Assembly (NCBI RefSeq): GCF_000877395.1
Contig: NZ_JYFE01000050.1
Span: 1-64,000, forward strand
Length of the DNA stretch: 64,000 bases
Direction: 5' to 3'
DNA from: Jannaschia aquimarina
Lineage (GTDB): Bacteria > Pseudomonadota > Alphaproteobacteria > Rhodobacterales > Rhodobacteraceae
Made by a program: the position numbers and the translations under genes. The notes under the pieces were generated by a model. It worked only from the letters and a program-made list of their open reading frames with translations. It made no database searches and was not told where the DNA came from. This document shows, in pieces, positions 34,601-42,877 of this stretch. Every line of letters starts with the position of its first letter. Position 1 is the first letter of the stretch.

Positions 34601-36397
34601 TGCGGCCTCGCCCCGGCGGCCGTCCTCTTCCTGCGCGGCTTCCCCGAAAATCGCGGCCGAACCGGTGAGCGAAAGCTGCGGGTTCGACAGGTCGAGCCGG
34701 TCGAGGAAGGTGCCCTGATCCGTGCGCCGGGCTTGCGTCGCAAGCGTCGTGCGTCCCGTCAGCAGACCGTCGAGCTGTGCGATCCCCGTGGCCAGACCCG
34801 AAGCCTCGCCCCCGAGCGACAGATCGAAGGTCGCCGCGACCGGGTCGTAGCTGCCGTCGAGCGTGACCTCCGTGCGGCCGGCGAGGTCCGCGCCCGCAAG
34901 GCCCGACAGGCGCGCGAGGTCTTCGATCGTCGCAGCCAGGTCGAGCCCGACCGGCAACCCCTCGGTCCCGGTGGCGATGTCCACGTCGCCGCGCAGCGCG
35001 TAGCCGTTTCCGACCAGGGCGATGTCGTCCAGGGTCACGGGGGCGTCCTGTTGCCAGCCGATATCCGTGCGCAATTCCAGATCCGATCCGACGGCGCGTG
35101 CCAGATCGGGATCGGCGAAGGCGATCTGCGACAGGGCGGCGCGGAGCGCACCTGTCGCGCTGCGCACCGTGCCGTCGGCGCGCAGGATGCGGCCGTCCGC
35201 CGTGATCTGCGCCCCTGCGAGGGTCAGGTCGGGGCGCTCGAGATCGTTCACGGTCACGCTCAGCGACCAGTCGTCCGAGACGTTCGGATCGTAGGAGAGC
35301 GACAGATCCGCGCCGCCCAACGTGGTGCGCGCCGTGGTGGGCAGCAGGATCGGTTCGCCCGTCGCCGAGGCCAGCGCGCCGTCCACGTCCAGGAATTCCG
35401 GCCAGCCATCGGCGCCCAGCCGCGCCGTCCCCTGGATCCGCAATGCGCGGGTGTCGATACGGAACGTGTCCAGATCGGTGCCGCCGCCCTCACGCAGCAG
35501 GCCTTCGGCGACAAGGCCGACATCCTCACCGAAGAAGGCGCGGTAGCGGGGCGCGAACAATTCGGTCACGTCGCCGCCGAGATCGACCTCGAAGCGACGG
35601 CCGTCGGGCTGGCCCTCCAAGGTGACCGATCCGGTCAGCCGTGGCTGACCATCCGAGGCGAGCGTGATGTCCGCCGAAAACGCATCCAGCGGCCCTTCGC
35701 CATCGACGGTCAACTCGATCGCCGGAGCACCGGGCAGGCCGAGCTGTGTGCTGGCGAGGCCGCCTTCCGCTTCGACGATATCCAGGTCGACGGTCAGCGG
35801 TTCGCCGGCGCCGCCATAGGCGATGTCCACCGAGTAGACACCTTGCGGCCCGTCGATCCGCTCGGCCGAGAGCGTGGCGCGCCCCGTTCCGTCCACGAGC
35901 TGGGCCGAGGCCTCCAGCGTCAGCGCGACCGCCTCTCCCAGCAGCTCTTCGCCGAGTTCGATGCGCTGCGCGGCAAGCCGTTCGATATCCACCGCGACCG
36001 GAAGATCGGGAAGGCTGAAGCCTTCGGCGGCGGCCGGTGGCGGCTCGATCCCTTCAGCCGGCAAGGGCGCACGCTCCAGCCGGATCAGGGCGGCGGTCAG
36101 TTCCTCGACCTCCAGCCGCCCGCGCAGCAGCGCGGACCGGTTCCAGTCCAGCACGACATCCTGCAGCACCAGCCAGGTCCCCGCATCGTCCGCGATCCGC
36201 AACTCTTCGACCGAGGCCTCGGAAGACAGCGCGCCCTCGAAGCCGTCGATCTGTACGGACAGGCCGGGGGCGGAGAGGTTGTCCTCGATCAGGCCGGCCA
36301 GAAAGCCGGGGTCCCGGTCGTCTTCCTGCGCGGCAGCGGGCAGGGCGACGGTCAGCGCCAGCAGCGCGGCGGATGGCAGGCGGCGGAAGGCGGCCAT
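31658..36397 (-). CDS. tamB: translocation and assembly module protein TamB
   Basis: A 1579-residue AsmA-like/DUF490 protein that spans the periplasm as a long beta-groove and carries phospholipids, or helps barrel assembly, with TamA. The N-terminus reads as a cleavable signal (LLALTVALPAAAQ) rather than a clear anchor. Repeating short segments of the type GxLTGxxPxxxF run through the middle. The C-terminal TamB domain ends in GIFFERDY with an aromatic last residue. The start at 36397 overlaps the tamA stop by one base. Earlier in-frame starts would run into tamA. Confidence 0.93.
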   Translation of the reverse strand: MAAFRRLPSAALLALTVALPAAAQEDDRDPGFLAGLIEDNLSAPGLSVQIDGFEGALSSEASVEELRIADDAGTWLVLQDVVLDWNRSALLRGRLEVEELTAALIRLERAPLPAEGIEPPPAAAEGFSLPDLPVAVDIERLAAQRIELGEELLGEAVALTLEASAQLVDGTGRATLSAERIDGPQGVYSVDIAYGGAGEPLTVDLDIVEAEGGLASTQLGLPGAPAIELTVDGEGPLDAFSADITLASDGQPRLTGSVTLEGQPDGRRFEVDLGGDVTELFAPRYRAFFGEDVGLVAEGLLREGGGTDLDTFRIDTRALRIQGTARLGADGWPEFLDVDGALASATGEPILLPTTARTTLGGADLSLSYDPNVSDDWSLSVTVNDLERPDLTLAGAQITADGRILRADGTVRSATGALRAALSQIAFADPDLARAVGSDLELRTDIGWQQDAPVTLDDIALVGNGYALRGDVDIATGTEGLPVGLDLAATIEDLARLSGLAGADLAGRTEVTLDGSYDPVAATFDLSLGGEASGLATGIAQLDGLLTGRTTLATQARRTDQGTFLDRLDLSNPQLSLTGSAAIFGEAAQEEDGRRGEAAFEARIPDGTAIDPRLDGEIALVADLSQGAGGLWSGTVDGIAPGGTTISASGVLTGDAPDIEFSASVADLTTYADGVPGGASLAGRAFARGGIWSVEADASGPWDTTARVSGPVTGEEARVAFQATVPDPSAPVPALAEYEALAGPLSLEGVAARQGQAWTLDAEASFPSGIAASVAGPVTGPTPRIEFDATVPQLEAVVPGLDALRALAGRADLTGLLTQRGGEWVVDARVDAPAGITARARGPLTGQEAPALDVAATIPDLSALPGGLEGLLSLDGTIRQTPAGLAIEARANGPADAVATVETVLDDSLSVDFTLDAPRLSAFVPGLPGGADISGTARQEEGGFVIDLAGTGPYAARLDAQVDLRDGLVVQATGQIPDASAITAQLRGPIDFDVAVDQDGEAFVVDAEANGAQGLSISVEGPATGPNADLAIEARAANVAALAPGLSGALTADGRLFREGEAYAFDLSASGPLGGDLTASGTLTGPGAPQARFDLNIPDIGPLIPDLSGPLSANGTVSQAGDGVAVDATLNGPAGTTAQVTGAAGASMDLSITGQAPFGLANALIAPRRIAGVARFDLALQGAPGLDGLSGTITTSGAALSLPTLQNALENIDATVTLGGGQVNVSLTASPATGGTLSVQGPIGLSAPFNANLAANFDIVLEDPSLYTAPVQGNLSITGPLTGGALIAGVVNLGQTDIAVPSTGLTAIGDLPPIRHVNAPRPVRRTLERAGQDEASNGANGGAAAGGPGFGLDITVNAPGRIFIRGRGLDAELGGSLTVQGTTSNPIIAGGFELVRGRLDILQQRFTLDEGSISFQGDLVPFIRLVAITRPEGITASIIVEGPADAIEVRFESSPELPDEEVLARIFFGRDLSQLSPLQALQLANSVATLAGRGSGGLLESLRGNAGLDDLDLTTDADGNTALRAGKYLSDNVYTDVQVDQEGNAEVTLNLDITESLTVRGTTGAAGDTTLGIFFERDY

Positions 36398-38190
36398 CAG
36401 AACGCCTGCCCGATGCCGATGTAGATCTCGACGCCGCCATTGTCGTTGGGCCCCTCGACCGGGACGCCCAGATCGACGCGGATAGGCCCGATCCCGGTGT
36501 CGTAACGCAGGCCCAGACCGGCGCCCACATGGCTGTCGCCGCCGGTGAAATCCTCTTCGGGGCTGATCCATCCGGCATCGACGAAGCCAACGACGCCGAT
36601 ATTCTCGGTCACGGCCTGCCGGATCTCGCCCGAAAGGCCGAGGAAGGACTTGCCGCCCACCTCGCGGCCATTGTCCAGTTCCACCGCAAGGTCCTGGAAG
36701 GGCTGGCCGCGCACGGTTCCGCCGCCGCCGGAGAAATACAGCCATTCGGGCGGCACGTCCTCCAGGTCCGGGCCCAGCACCACGCCCAACTGCACGCGCG
36801 CGGCGATGACGGTGCGGTCGCGGTTCTCGCCGCCGAAGCCCTGGTAGCCACGCAGGTCGGCATTGAAGCGGGCCCCGCCGCCCGCCCGCTCGAACCCGTT
36901 GAAGGGACGCAGCGAAGTCTCGATATAGTAGCCGTCGGCGGGGTTCAGCGCCTCGTCGCGCCGATCGTAGGTCGCGCTCAGCGGCAGGGACAGGATCGAG
37001 AATTCCCGCTCTCCGAAGGCGTCGTCGGTCTTGGAATAGATATAGCCGAAGCCGTAGCTGTACTCGAACTCGTCCGACACGATCCGCCGCGCGCCGATTT
37101 CCAGTTCCAGACGGTCGGTGGTGAAATCGGGTTGGTCCAGCCGCTCGATCTCTCCGGAGGCATAGAGGTCCGTCTCGGCGTTGAAGGTCGCGGGCCGGTT
37201 GTAGGAAAAGCCGAGTGAAAAGTCCGCCCCGCCCGTGTCGCCGCCGATCCCCGACACTTCTCCTTCGATGCGCAAACTGTCGGCGAGGCCAGTCAGATTG
37301 CGGTGCAGCCAGAAGGCCGACAGCATGAGCCCTTCGGTCGATCCGATCTCGGCCCCGACGCCGAAACGGCGCGGAAGCTGCTCTTCGACGGTGATGCGCA
37401 TCGGCAGCGTGGCATCGGGGCCGATCTCTTCGGCTTCGACAATGGAGACGGCCCGGAACGCGCCCGTCCTCTGCAGGCGCGCGGCGGCGAGCCGGACCTC
37501 CTCCGGGTCGAAGACGTCGCCTTCGCGCAGGTCGGCGATCCGCTCGATCCGGTCGGCCCGCACCCGCTCCGCCCCCTGAACCGAGACGTTCCCGTAGCTC
37601 AGGCGTGGCCCAGGGGCGAGCGTCAGGTTTGCGTCGAGGCGGTTGCCTTCGTGGCGCGCGACGAGATCCTGGCTTTCGAGGTCCGCCTTGGCGTGGCCGT
37701 CCGCGCGCCAGGCGTCGATGCCGGCAGACACCGTCTCGCGCAGGATCGACGTGCCCGCGGGTTCCCCGGGCGCGAAGCCCGGCGGCAGTTCCGTTCCGCG
37801 GGGGACGGGGCCGATCCGGGCCTGCCCGAACAAGAAGCGCGGTCCGGGATCCACGGTGACGACGACCTGGTCCACCGGATCCGCGCCGCCGATCAGGGGC
37901 AGAGCGGCGGCTTCGGTGCCGTCGACGGCGATGGAAATGACCGGGCCGAAATGCCCCTGATCGAAAAGGGCGGCGAGGATGCGCGCGTAATCCGCCTGCG
38001 CCGCGGCGACGATATCCCGGCGCGTGTCCAACTCGTCGTCATCGACCACTTGCCGCAGGAGCGACGCGTTCTCGACGATGTCGCGAAGCTCGTCCTCGGC
38101 CGCCGTCAGCCGGATGGTCAGGTCGGCCGCAGACCCGATCGCGGGGGCGCACAGGAGGAAGACGGCAGCTAGGGTCGCGCGTGCGGACAT
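36397..38190 (-). CDS. tamA: outer membrane assembly factor TamA (BamA family)
   Basis: A 597-residue Omp85-family barrel. Signal peptide to about residue 21 (LLCAPAIGSAA), POTRA domains to about residue 265 (YGNVSVQGAERVRADRIERI is a typical strand-helix), then a 16-strand barrel with FSGGGGTVRGQPFQ and a C-terminal aromatic residue (IYIGIGQAF). GAGGAG precedes the ATG at 38190. It heads an apparent six-gene envelope operon down to pqiC. Confidence 0.93.
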   Translation of the reverse strand: MSARATLAAVFLLCAPAIGSAADLTIRLTAAEDELRDIVENASLLRQVVDDDELDTRRDIVAAAQADYARILAALFDQGHFGPVISIAVDGTEAAALPLIGGADPVDQVVVTVDPGPRFLFGQARIGPVPRGTELPPGFAPGEPAGTSILRETVSAGIDAWRADGHAKADLESQDLVARHEGNRLDANLTLAPGPRLSYGNVSVQGAERVRADRIERIADLREGDVFDPEEVRLAAARLQRTGAFRAVSIVEAEEIGPDATLPMRITVEEQLPRRFGVGAEIGSTEGLMLSAFWLHRNLTGLADSLRIEGEVSGIGGDTGGADFSLGFSYNRPATFNAETDLYASGEIERLDQPDFTTDRLELEIGARRIVSDEFEYSYGFGYIYSKTDDAFGEREFSILSLPLSATYDRRDEALNPADGYYIETSLRPFNGFERAGGGARFNADLRGYQGFGGENRDRTVIAARVQLGVVLGPDLEDVPPEWLYFSGGGGTVRGQPFQDLAVELDNGREVGGKSFLGLSGEIRQAVTENIGVVGFVDAGWISPEEDFTGGDSHVGAGLGLRYDTGIGPIRVDLGVPVEGPNDNGGVEIYIGIGQAF

Positions 38191-38306
38191 CGTTACTCCT
38201 CGGCCTCCCGGGGGCGGATGTCCGGTCGCCTGCAAACCTTTGATGCAGCGACTTCGTTTGCCCCTCGGACGCGTTTAGCACCCCCCGCGGGACAAGGGAA
38301 TGCGAC

Positions 38307-39524
38307 TTAGCCCGAGGACAGGTCGCGCATGTCGCGCAGGACGGTTCGCCGCGCCCGCCCGTCACAGCGCGTGGACAGGGCGCGCAGATGCGCGATGAGC
38401 GCCTCCGACGCCATCCGGTCGTCGCGCACATAGGGGATCGCGGCGTGAAAGGCGTGGTCGTAGATCGTCTCGAAGGTGAGTTGCGGAAGATGGACGCGGC
38501 CCGACTGCTTCGGGTCGAGCCCACCTTCGTATTCCAGCGCCTCGGTCAACGCCGCGCCCAGCCAGTTCAGGCAGGTGATCGCGGTGAAGGGGTCGTTCAC
38601 GCCGGGGGAAAGGGCGATGCCCGCCATCTCGACCAGTTGATCGGCCAGGAAAGTCAGCGTCTGCGTCTCGGTCGGCTCGCGGCCGATGGCGATGGTGGCG
38701 TCGATATCCGAACGGATCTCGTCCCAGTCGGCACTTCCCCAGACCGACAGAAGCGGGGCATGCGGCGTCACGAAGCTGCCGGGCGATGCCTCGACGCGGA
38801 TGATGAGGTCGTGCTCATCGGCGATTTCCCGCAACTTCGTGACCCCGATCGCCTGGATGTACCCCGCGCCGGGCGGCTCCGGCTGCAGGTCTGGCGCACG
38901 GTCCGGGATCTCCGAGGCATCGGCGTCGCGTGCATCCGCCTCGTCGATCTCGGCGCGGACCATGCGGGTCAGCCGCTGGCCCAGCGACGCCGCGATGTTC
39001 GAGACGTTCACCGTCTCGGGGACGTGGTGGATGAAGAAGATCATCGCGCCGACCGACACGAAGGCCAGCCCTACCGAGCACAGCACCGGCAGCCGCAGCG
39101 ATGCCGCCGACACGCCGTCGATCAGGATCAGCGTGGTGAGCGCATGCACGAAGGTCGCCACCATGATGCCCAGCGCCCACTGCGTGCCGCGATCGCGCAT
39201 GAAGTTGCCGATCAGGCGCGGCCCGTACTTTCCGGCGGCATGGGTGACAGCGACCAGCGTCAGCGAGAACATGACCCCCGCGACCCCGATGACCGCCGCC
39301 GCGATGGTCGTCACCAGATTGCGCGCCGCGTCGCGGCCCAGCGTCATCTCCGGCATCCACTCGTCCGATTCCAGCACCCAGGTCCCCCAGGCCAGCAGGA
39401 CCGCGAGGACCGAAAGGCAGGCCGGGATGAACCAGTAGCTCGCACGGATATCCTGCAGGATCTTCCGCAGGGGCGCGATGGGGGCGGCGAGGACGGAACG
39501 ATCGGGCATCGGGTTGGAACGCAT
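38307..39524 (-). CDS. DUF2254 membrane protein
   Basis: A 405-residue protein with four transmembrane helices in the first 170 residues (YWFIPACLSVLAVLLAW, IGVAGVMFSLTLVAVTHAAG, LGIMVATFVHALTTLILI, GLAFVSVGAMIFFIHHV). A soluble domain of the DUF2254 type follows (IALSPGVNDPFTAITCLNWL near residue 315). Function unknown; the family is often found with stress genes. It diverges from the FNT channel gene with a 47-base spacer. Confidence 0.85.
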   Translation of the reverse strand: MRSNPMPDRSVLAAPIAPLRKILQDIRASYWFIPACLSVLAVLLAWGTWVLESDEWMPEMTLGRDAARNLVTTIAAAVIGVAGVMFSLTLVAVTHAAGKYGPRLIGNFMRDRGTQWALGIMVATFVHALTTLILIDGVSAASLRLPVLCSVGLAFVSVGAMIFFIHHVPETVNVSNIAASLGQRLTRMVRAEIDEADARDADASEIPDRAPDLQPEPPGAGYIQAIGVTKLREIADEHDLIIRVEASPGSFVTPHAPLLSVWGSADWDEIRSDIDATIAIGREPTETQTLTFLADQLVEMAGIALSPGVNDPFTAITCLNWLGAALTEALEYEGGLDPKQSGRVHLPQLTFETIYDHAFHAAIPYVRDDRMASEALIAHLRALSTRCDGRARRTVLRDMRDLSSG

Positions 39525-39541
39525 GGCTTCCCGTCTGGGTT
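39516..39541 (+). promoter_or_regulatory. possible EcfG-type promoter, one mismatch
   Basis: GGAAC (39516-39520), 17 bases, GGTT (39538-39541): one base off the consensus. It ends 30 bases before the ATG of the FNT gene at 39572, the same geometry as the exact site before 16946. The site overlaps the start of the divergent DUF2254 gene. Confidence 0.4.
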
Positions 39542-39571
39542 GCATTCGTAGATTGCACGGAAAGGACGCCC

Positions 39572-40495
39572 ATGGATAGTCGCGCCGATCGGAACCGTCC
39601 GCTCGAGACAAAGGGGGACGTCCTGTCCGCCGAAGAGATCGAGGAGATCGAGGAGGAGGAGCGCGAGGAGCAGGCCATCGAAGATGCCGGCGGCCTCGCG
39701 CCCAAGCTCCTTTTCGAGGTCATCCGCCGCGACGGCGAGGAGGAGTTGAGCCGTCCCCGCCGCAGCCTCGTCTATGCGGGCATCGCCGCGGGGATGATGA
39801 TCTCCATGTCGGTGGTCGGAGAGGCCATTTTCCGCACCTACCTGCCCGATGTCCCCTGGCGCTACCTGATCGAGAATCTCGGCTATTCGCTCGGCTTCCT
39901 CGTCGTGATCCTCGGGCGGATGCAGCTTTTCACCGAGAACACGATCACGACCGTTCTTCCGGTGATCGCCAGGCCGAGCAGGTACATCTTCGGGATGATG
40001 CTGCGCCTCTGGGGGATCGTCCTGGCCGCCAACGTGGTCGGCGCCTTCGCGATCGGCGCGTTCTACCGCTTCACGCCGGCGCTCGCGCCCGAACTCTGGC
40101 CCGCGATGGACGAGCTGTCGCGCCACGCGACCGGGTTCCCGCCCCTCGAGGGCTTCTTCCGTGCGATCCCGGCCGGCGTGCTCGTCGCGGCGCTGGTCTG
40201 GATGATGCCGCAGCGCGAAGGGGGACGGTTCGCGATCATCCTCGCCTTCACCTGGCTCATCGCCGCGGGCGACTTCACCCACGTGGTCGCGGGATCGGTG
40301 GAATGGGCCTGGCTCGTCTGGGGCGGACACCTCGGCTTCTTCGAGGGCTTCGCCACCTTCTTCCTGCCGGTCCTTCTGGGCAACATCGTCGGAGGGACGG
40401 CCATCTTCACCCTGCTCGCCCATGGGCAGGTGAAGGACGAACTCGACCGGCGGCCGCTGGTCCGGGACGGAACGCGGCGCGCCAAACGGCGTTGA
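39572..40495 (+). CDS. formate/nitrite transporter family protein (YfdC-like)
   Basis: A 307-residue FNT-fold channel. An unusually acidic N-terminal extension (residues 1-60, with runs of Glu) precedes six transmembrane helices, with IENLGYSLGFLVVILGRMQLFTEN in the first half and FVG-like GDFTHVVAGSVEW in the second. The length and extension fit the YfdC subgroup rather than FocA/NirC, so the substrate is uncertain. The following DUF2945 gene is 30 bases downstream. Confidence 0.88.
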   Translation: MDSRADRNRPLETKGDVLSAEEIEEIEEEEREEQAIEDAGGLAPKLLFEVIRRDGEEELSRPRRSLVYAGIAAGMMISMSVVGEAIFRTYLPDVPWRYLIENLGYSLGFLVVILGRMQLFTENTITTVLPVIARPSRYIFGMMLRLWGIVLAANVVGAFAIGAFYRFTPALAPELWPAMDELSRHATGFPPLEGFFRAIPAGVLVAALVWMMPQREGGRFAIILAFTWLIAAGDFTHVVAGSVEWAWLVWGGHLGFFEGFATFFLPVLLGNIVGGTAIFTLLAHGQVKDELDRRPLVRDGTRRAKRR

Positions 40496-40525
40496 ATTTC
40501 CACCTGAACTTCAAGGAGATGAGTC

Positions 40526-40741
40526 ATGTCCAGGATCAATGTCGGCGACAAGGTGAAATGGGACTGGGGCAACGGCACCGGAACGGGCGAGGTGACCGAG
40601 CGGTTCGAATCCAAGGTGACGCGGACCATCGACGGAAGCGAGGTCACCCGCGACGCGAGCCAGGACGACCCCGCCTTCATGATCGAGCAGGACGACGGCG
40701 ACCGCGTCCTGAAATCCCAAAGCGAACTCAAGCAGGCCTGA
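40526..40741 (+). CDS. DUF2945 (Tudor-like) protein
   Basis: A 71-residue protein of the hypervirulence-associated Tudor family (DUF2945): VGDKVKWDWGNGTGTGEVTE at the N-terminus and DPAFMIEQDDGDRVLKSQSEL at the end. A small beta-barrel is expected. CAAGGAGATG precedes the start. In other Alphaproteobacteria such genes accompany stress-response genes, which fits this neighbourhood; the molecular role is unknown. Confidence 0.85.
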   Translation: MSRINVGDKVKWDWGNGTGTGEVTERFESKVTRTIDGSEVTRDASQDDPAFMIEQDDGDRVLKSQSELKQA

Positions 40742-40757
40742 CGCGGCCCGCTCCGCC

Positions 40758-41486
40758 TTAGAGCAGGGGGCGGCGGACCGCCTTCTGCTCATCCACCAGG
40801 CCGATCCGGGAAAGCTCGTCGATATCGGTCAACGTAAGCCGTCCGTCGCGCCAGCTCGCGATCTGCTTGGTCCGGAATTTCGCCAGGGTCTTGTTGGTGT
40901 GAACCAGGCTCAGGCCCAGCGCATCGGCCAGATCTTGTTGCCGGAAGGGCAGCGGCATGCTGTTGTTTTCAACCAGATCCAGCGCGACGCCGCGTTGCCA
41001 TAGACGGACCAGCGCCCAAGCCACGGCCTGCTCCGCTGTTCGTTGGCCGAGCGTGGCCAGAGCCTCGCCAAGGAAATGCTCCTCGGTGGCGGCGATCCAG
41101 GTCAGATCGTAGGCCCGTGCGGGCGCGTTCTTGAAGAAGTCCCATAGCGCGGCCCGGTCGAAAACGCATAGGCGCATGCGGGTCCGGGCCTCGACGGAAT
41201 GGCCCATCTCGCCCATCACCGCGCCCTGAAGCCCGATCAGATCGCCGGGAAGGATGAAGGTTAGCACCTGCCGGCGTCCGTTCTCCAGCGTCGTGTGACG
41301 TATCCCCATTCCGGACAGCACCGTGAAAAGCTGTGCCGAATTTGCGCCTTCAGTCAGTATCGGCGTTCCCGCTTCCACGGTCAGCTCCCCGACCTTGAAG
41401 CGCTGGGTCTGTTCGACCTCGGTATCGCTCATGGTCGCAAAGAACTCTTTCCGACGAAGGGGACAAGCCTCGCATCTTGTCACCAT
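40758..41486 (-). CDS. Crp/Fnr-family transcriptional regulator
   Basis: A 242-residue regulator with an N-terminal cyclic-nucleotide-binding-type beta-roll (PILTEGANSAQLFTVLSG, GDLIGLQGAVMG) and a C-terminal winged helix (FRQQDLADALGLSLVHTNKTLAKF). The N-terminus has CEACPLRR with one Cys pair only; together with the lack of the full FNR cysteine set this argues against an FNR-type iron-sulfur cluster. The start at 41486 gives MVTRCEACPLRR. It is the only regulator gene beside the general stress cassette; its signal is unknown. Confidence 0.88.
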   Translation of the reverse strand: MVTRCEACPLRRKEFFATMSDTEVEQTQRFKVGELTVEAGTPILTEGANSAQLFTVLSGMGIRHTTLENGRRQVLTFILPGDLIGLQGAVMGEMGHSVEARTRMRLCVFDRAALWDFFKNAPARAYDLTWIAATEEHFLGEALATLGQRTAEQAVAWALVRLWQRGVALDLVENNSMPLPFRQQDLADALGLSLVHTNKTLAKFRTKQIASWRDGRLTLTDIDELSRIGLVDEQKAVRRPLL

Positions 41487-41754
41487 CAATCCGTCCCGGT
41501 CGTTTTGCTATGTCACAGTTAAATGCGGGTTTGCGTTTTTCGTTCCATCAGGCTGGCCAATGGGCTGGCTGCTCATCTCGCGCCGCCCGGATGTAGCTCA
41601 CGTTTTTCGGTTTTGGTTTCCGGCTCGCACCTCGCAATCGCGGGTCGGAAGGTGGAGCCCCGGGGCGGCGATGCGGAACCCGCCGTTCCCGGGGTGAAGC
41701 CTTCGGGCAATGAGATAAGACCGCGGTCCGCCATTCGGGCGTCTGCGCGACATA

Positions 41755-42546
41755 TCAGGCGGTCAGCGTTTCGGTCGAGGAGAAGAACATCGCCTGGCTG
41801 ACTGCCGACCGGACCTGCTCTTGCGTGTACGGTTTTGCAATCAGGAACGCCGGTTCCTTGCGCTCGCCGGACAGAAGACGCTCCGGGAACGCGGTGATGA
41901 AGATCACGGGGCAAGAGCCCATATCGGTCATCACCTCGTTGACGGCCTCGATCCCGCTGGAATTGTCGGCAAGCTGGATGTCCGCCAAGATGAGGTCCGG
42001 CATGTCGCTGCCGGCCAGATCGACCGCTTCCTTGTGCGTGCGGGCGATCCCCGTCACCCGGTGGCCCATCTCGGTGACCAGCGACTCGAGATCCATCGCG
42101 ATGATCGACTCGTCCTCGATGATCATGACCTTGCCACAGACCGCGTCTGCCATCTCGGCGCGGGCGAGGCTGACCAGTTCTTCCGCCTCGCTCTGATCCA
42201 CCTGCATGATCCGCGCGATGTCGGAATAGGTGAATTCCTCGACGGTATGGAGCAGCAGCGCTTCGCGCGTGTTCGGTGTCAGGCGGGCCAAATGCTTCTG
42301 GGCCGCGCGCCGGGTGGCGTCTTCTTCCTCTTCCATCGGGGCACCGCTGGTCGACCAGATCCCGTGGAACGTGCGGAAGAGGTCGGTCTTGATTGAACTC
42401 GTCTGACCCAGAAGACTGCGGTCCGAGAGGATGGCCTCAAGTGTCGCTGCCGCGTAGTTGTCGCCGCTCGCCTGCGCACCGGTCAGAGCGCGCGCGTACC
42501 GTCTCAGATAGGGCAGGGCCCTCGAAATTTCGGCTGTCGTGTCCAT
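41755..42546 (-). CDS. phyR: general stress response regulator PhyR
   Basis: A 263-residue anti-anti-sigma factor. Residues 1-135 mimic sigma domains 2 and 4 (SRALPYLRRYARALTG near the start, TREALLLHTVEEFTYSDIA near residue 93). Residues 138-263 are a receiver domain with acidic residues Glu144-Asp145-Glu146 and phosphoacceptor Asp189 in LILADIQL. When phosphorylated it binds NepR and frees EcfG. It diverges from nepR-ecfG. I find no EcfG-type site in its own orientation. Confidence 0.96.
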   Translation of the reverse strand: MDTTAEISRALPYLRRYARALTGAQASGDNYAAATLEAILSDRSLLGQTSSIKTDLFRTFHGIWSTSGAPMEEEEDATRRAAQKHLARLTPNTREALLLHTVEEFTYSDIARIMQVDQSEAEELVSLARAEMADAVCGKVMIIEDESIIAMDLESLVTEMGHRVTGIARTHKEAVDLAGSDMPDLILADIQLADNSSGIEAVNEVMTDMGSCPVIFITAFPERLLSGERKEPAFLIAKPYTQEQVRSAVSQAMFFSSTETLTA

Positions 42547-42582
42547 GTCCGGAAAATATCCCTCGTTCTTTCCGTGTTTCTC

Positions 42583-42607
42583 GGAACCAACTTCGGGGGC
42601 GGCCGTT
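42583..42607 (+). promoter_or_regulatory. EcfG-type promoter before nepR-ecfG
   Basis: GGAAC (42583-42587), 16 bases, CGTT (42604-42607): an exact consensus match 48 bases before the nepR ATG, in the phyR-nepR spacer. It predicts that EcfG activates its own operon, as known in related species. Confidence 0.8.
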
Positions 42608-42654
42608 GTGTTCCAAGCCATAACGCCGTTTAAGCGGTCGAGACGGGACGCAAG

Positions 42655-42876
42655 ATGAGCCAGGACAAGAAGAAGTCAAATTTGGACGACCTGATCGATG
42701 CCAATCTCAGGCGCGTTTACGACTCCGTTCTGAAAGAGGACGTCCCCGACAGGTTTTCGGAGTTGCTCAGGCAGCTCGAGCAGGGAGAGGGCGTGGATCC
42801 GGTCGGATCCGACGAAGACGGTGACGTGTCCGATACGCATGGCGGCGCCTCGGATTCCGACGCGAAGGGCGTCTAG
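42655..42876 (+). CDS. nepR: anti-sigma factor NepR
   Basis: A 73-residue protein that holds EcfG inactive until PhyR-P takes its place. The NepR core IDANLRRVYDSVLKEDVPDR is followed by FSELLRQLEQ; the C-terminal third is acidic and disordered. It is separated from ecfG by one base, so the pair is coexpressed. The position opposite phyR is the standard arrangement. Confidence 0.94.
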   Translation: MSQDKKKSNLDDLIDANLRRVYDSVLKEDVPDRFSELLRQLEQGEGVDPVGSDEDGDVSDTHGGASDSDAKGV

Positions 42877-42877
42877 A

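Noticed and set aside
32933-36424. 1163-codon plus-strand reading frame
   Set aside because: Antisense to tamB over its whole length; Arg-rich composition typical of a reversed GC-rich gene.
41487-41754. 268-base spacer between the Crp/Fnr gene and phyR, with short reading frames
   Set aside because: No frame has a ribosome site or protein-like sequence, GTTCC and AACG elements are not correctly spaced, and no clear terminator is seen.
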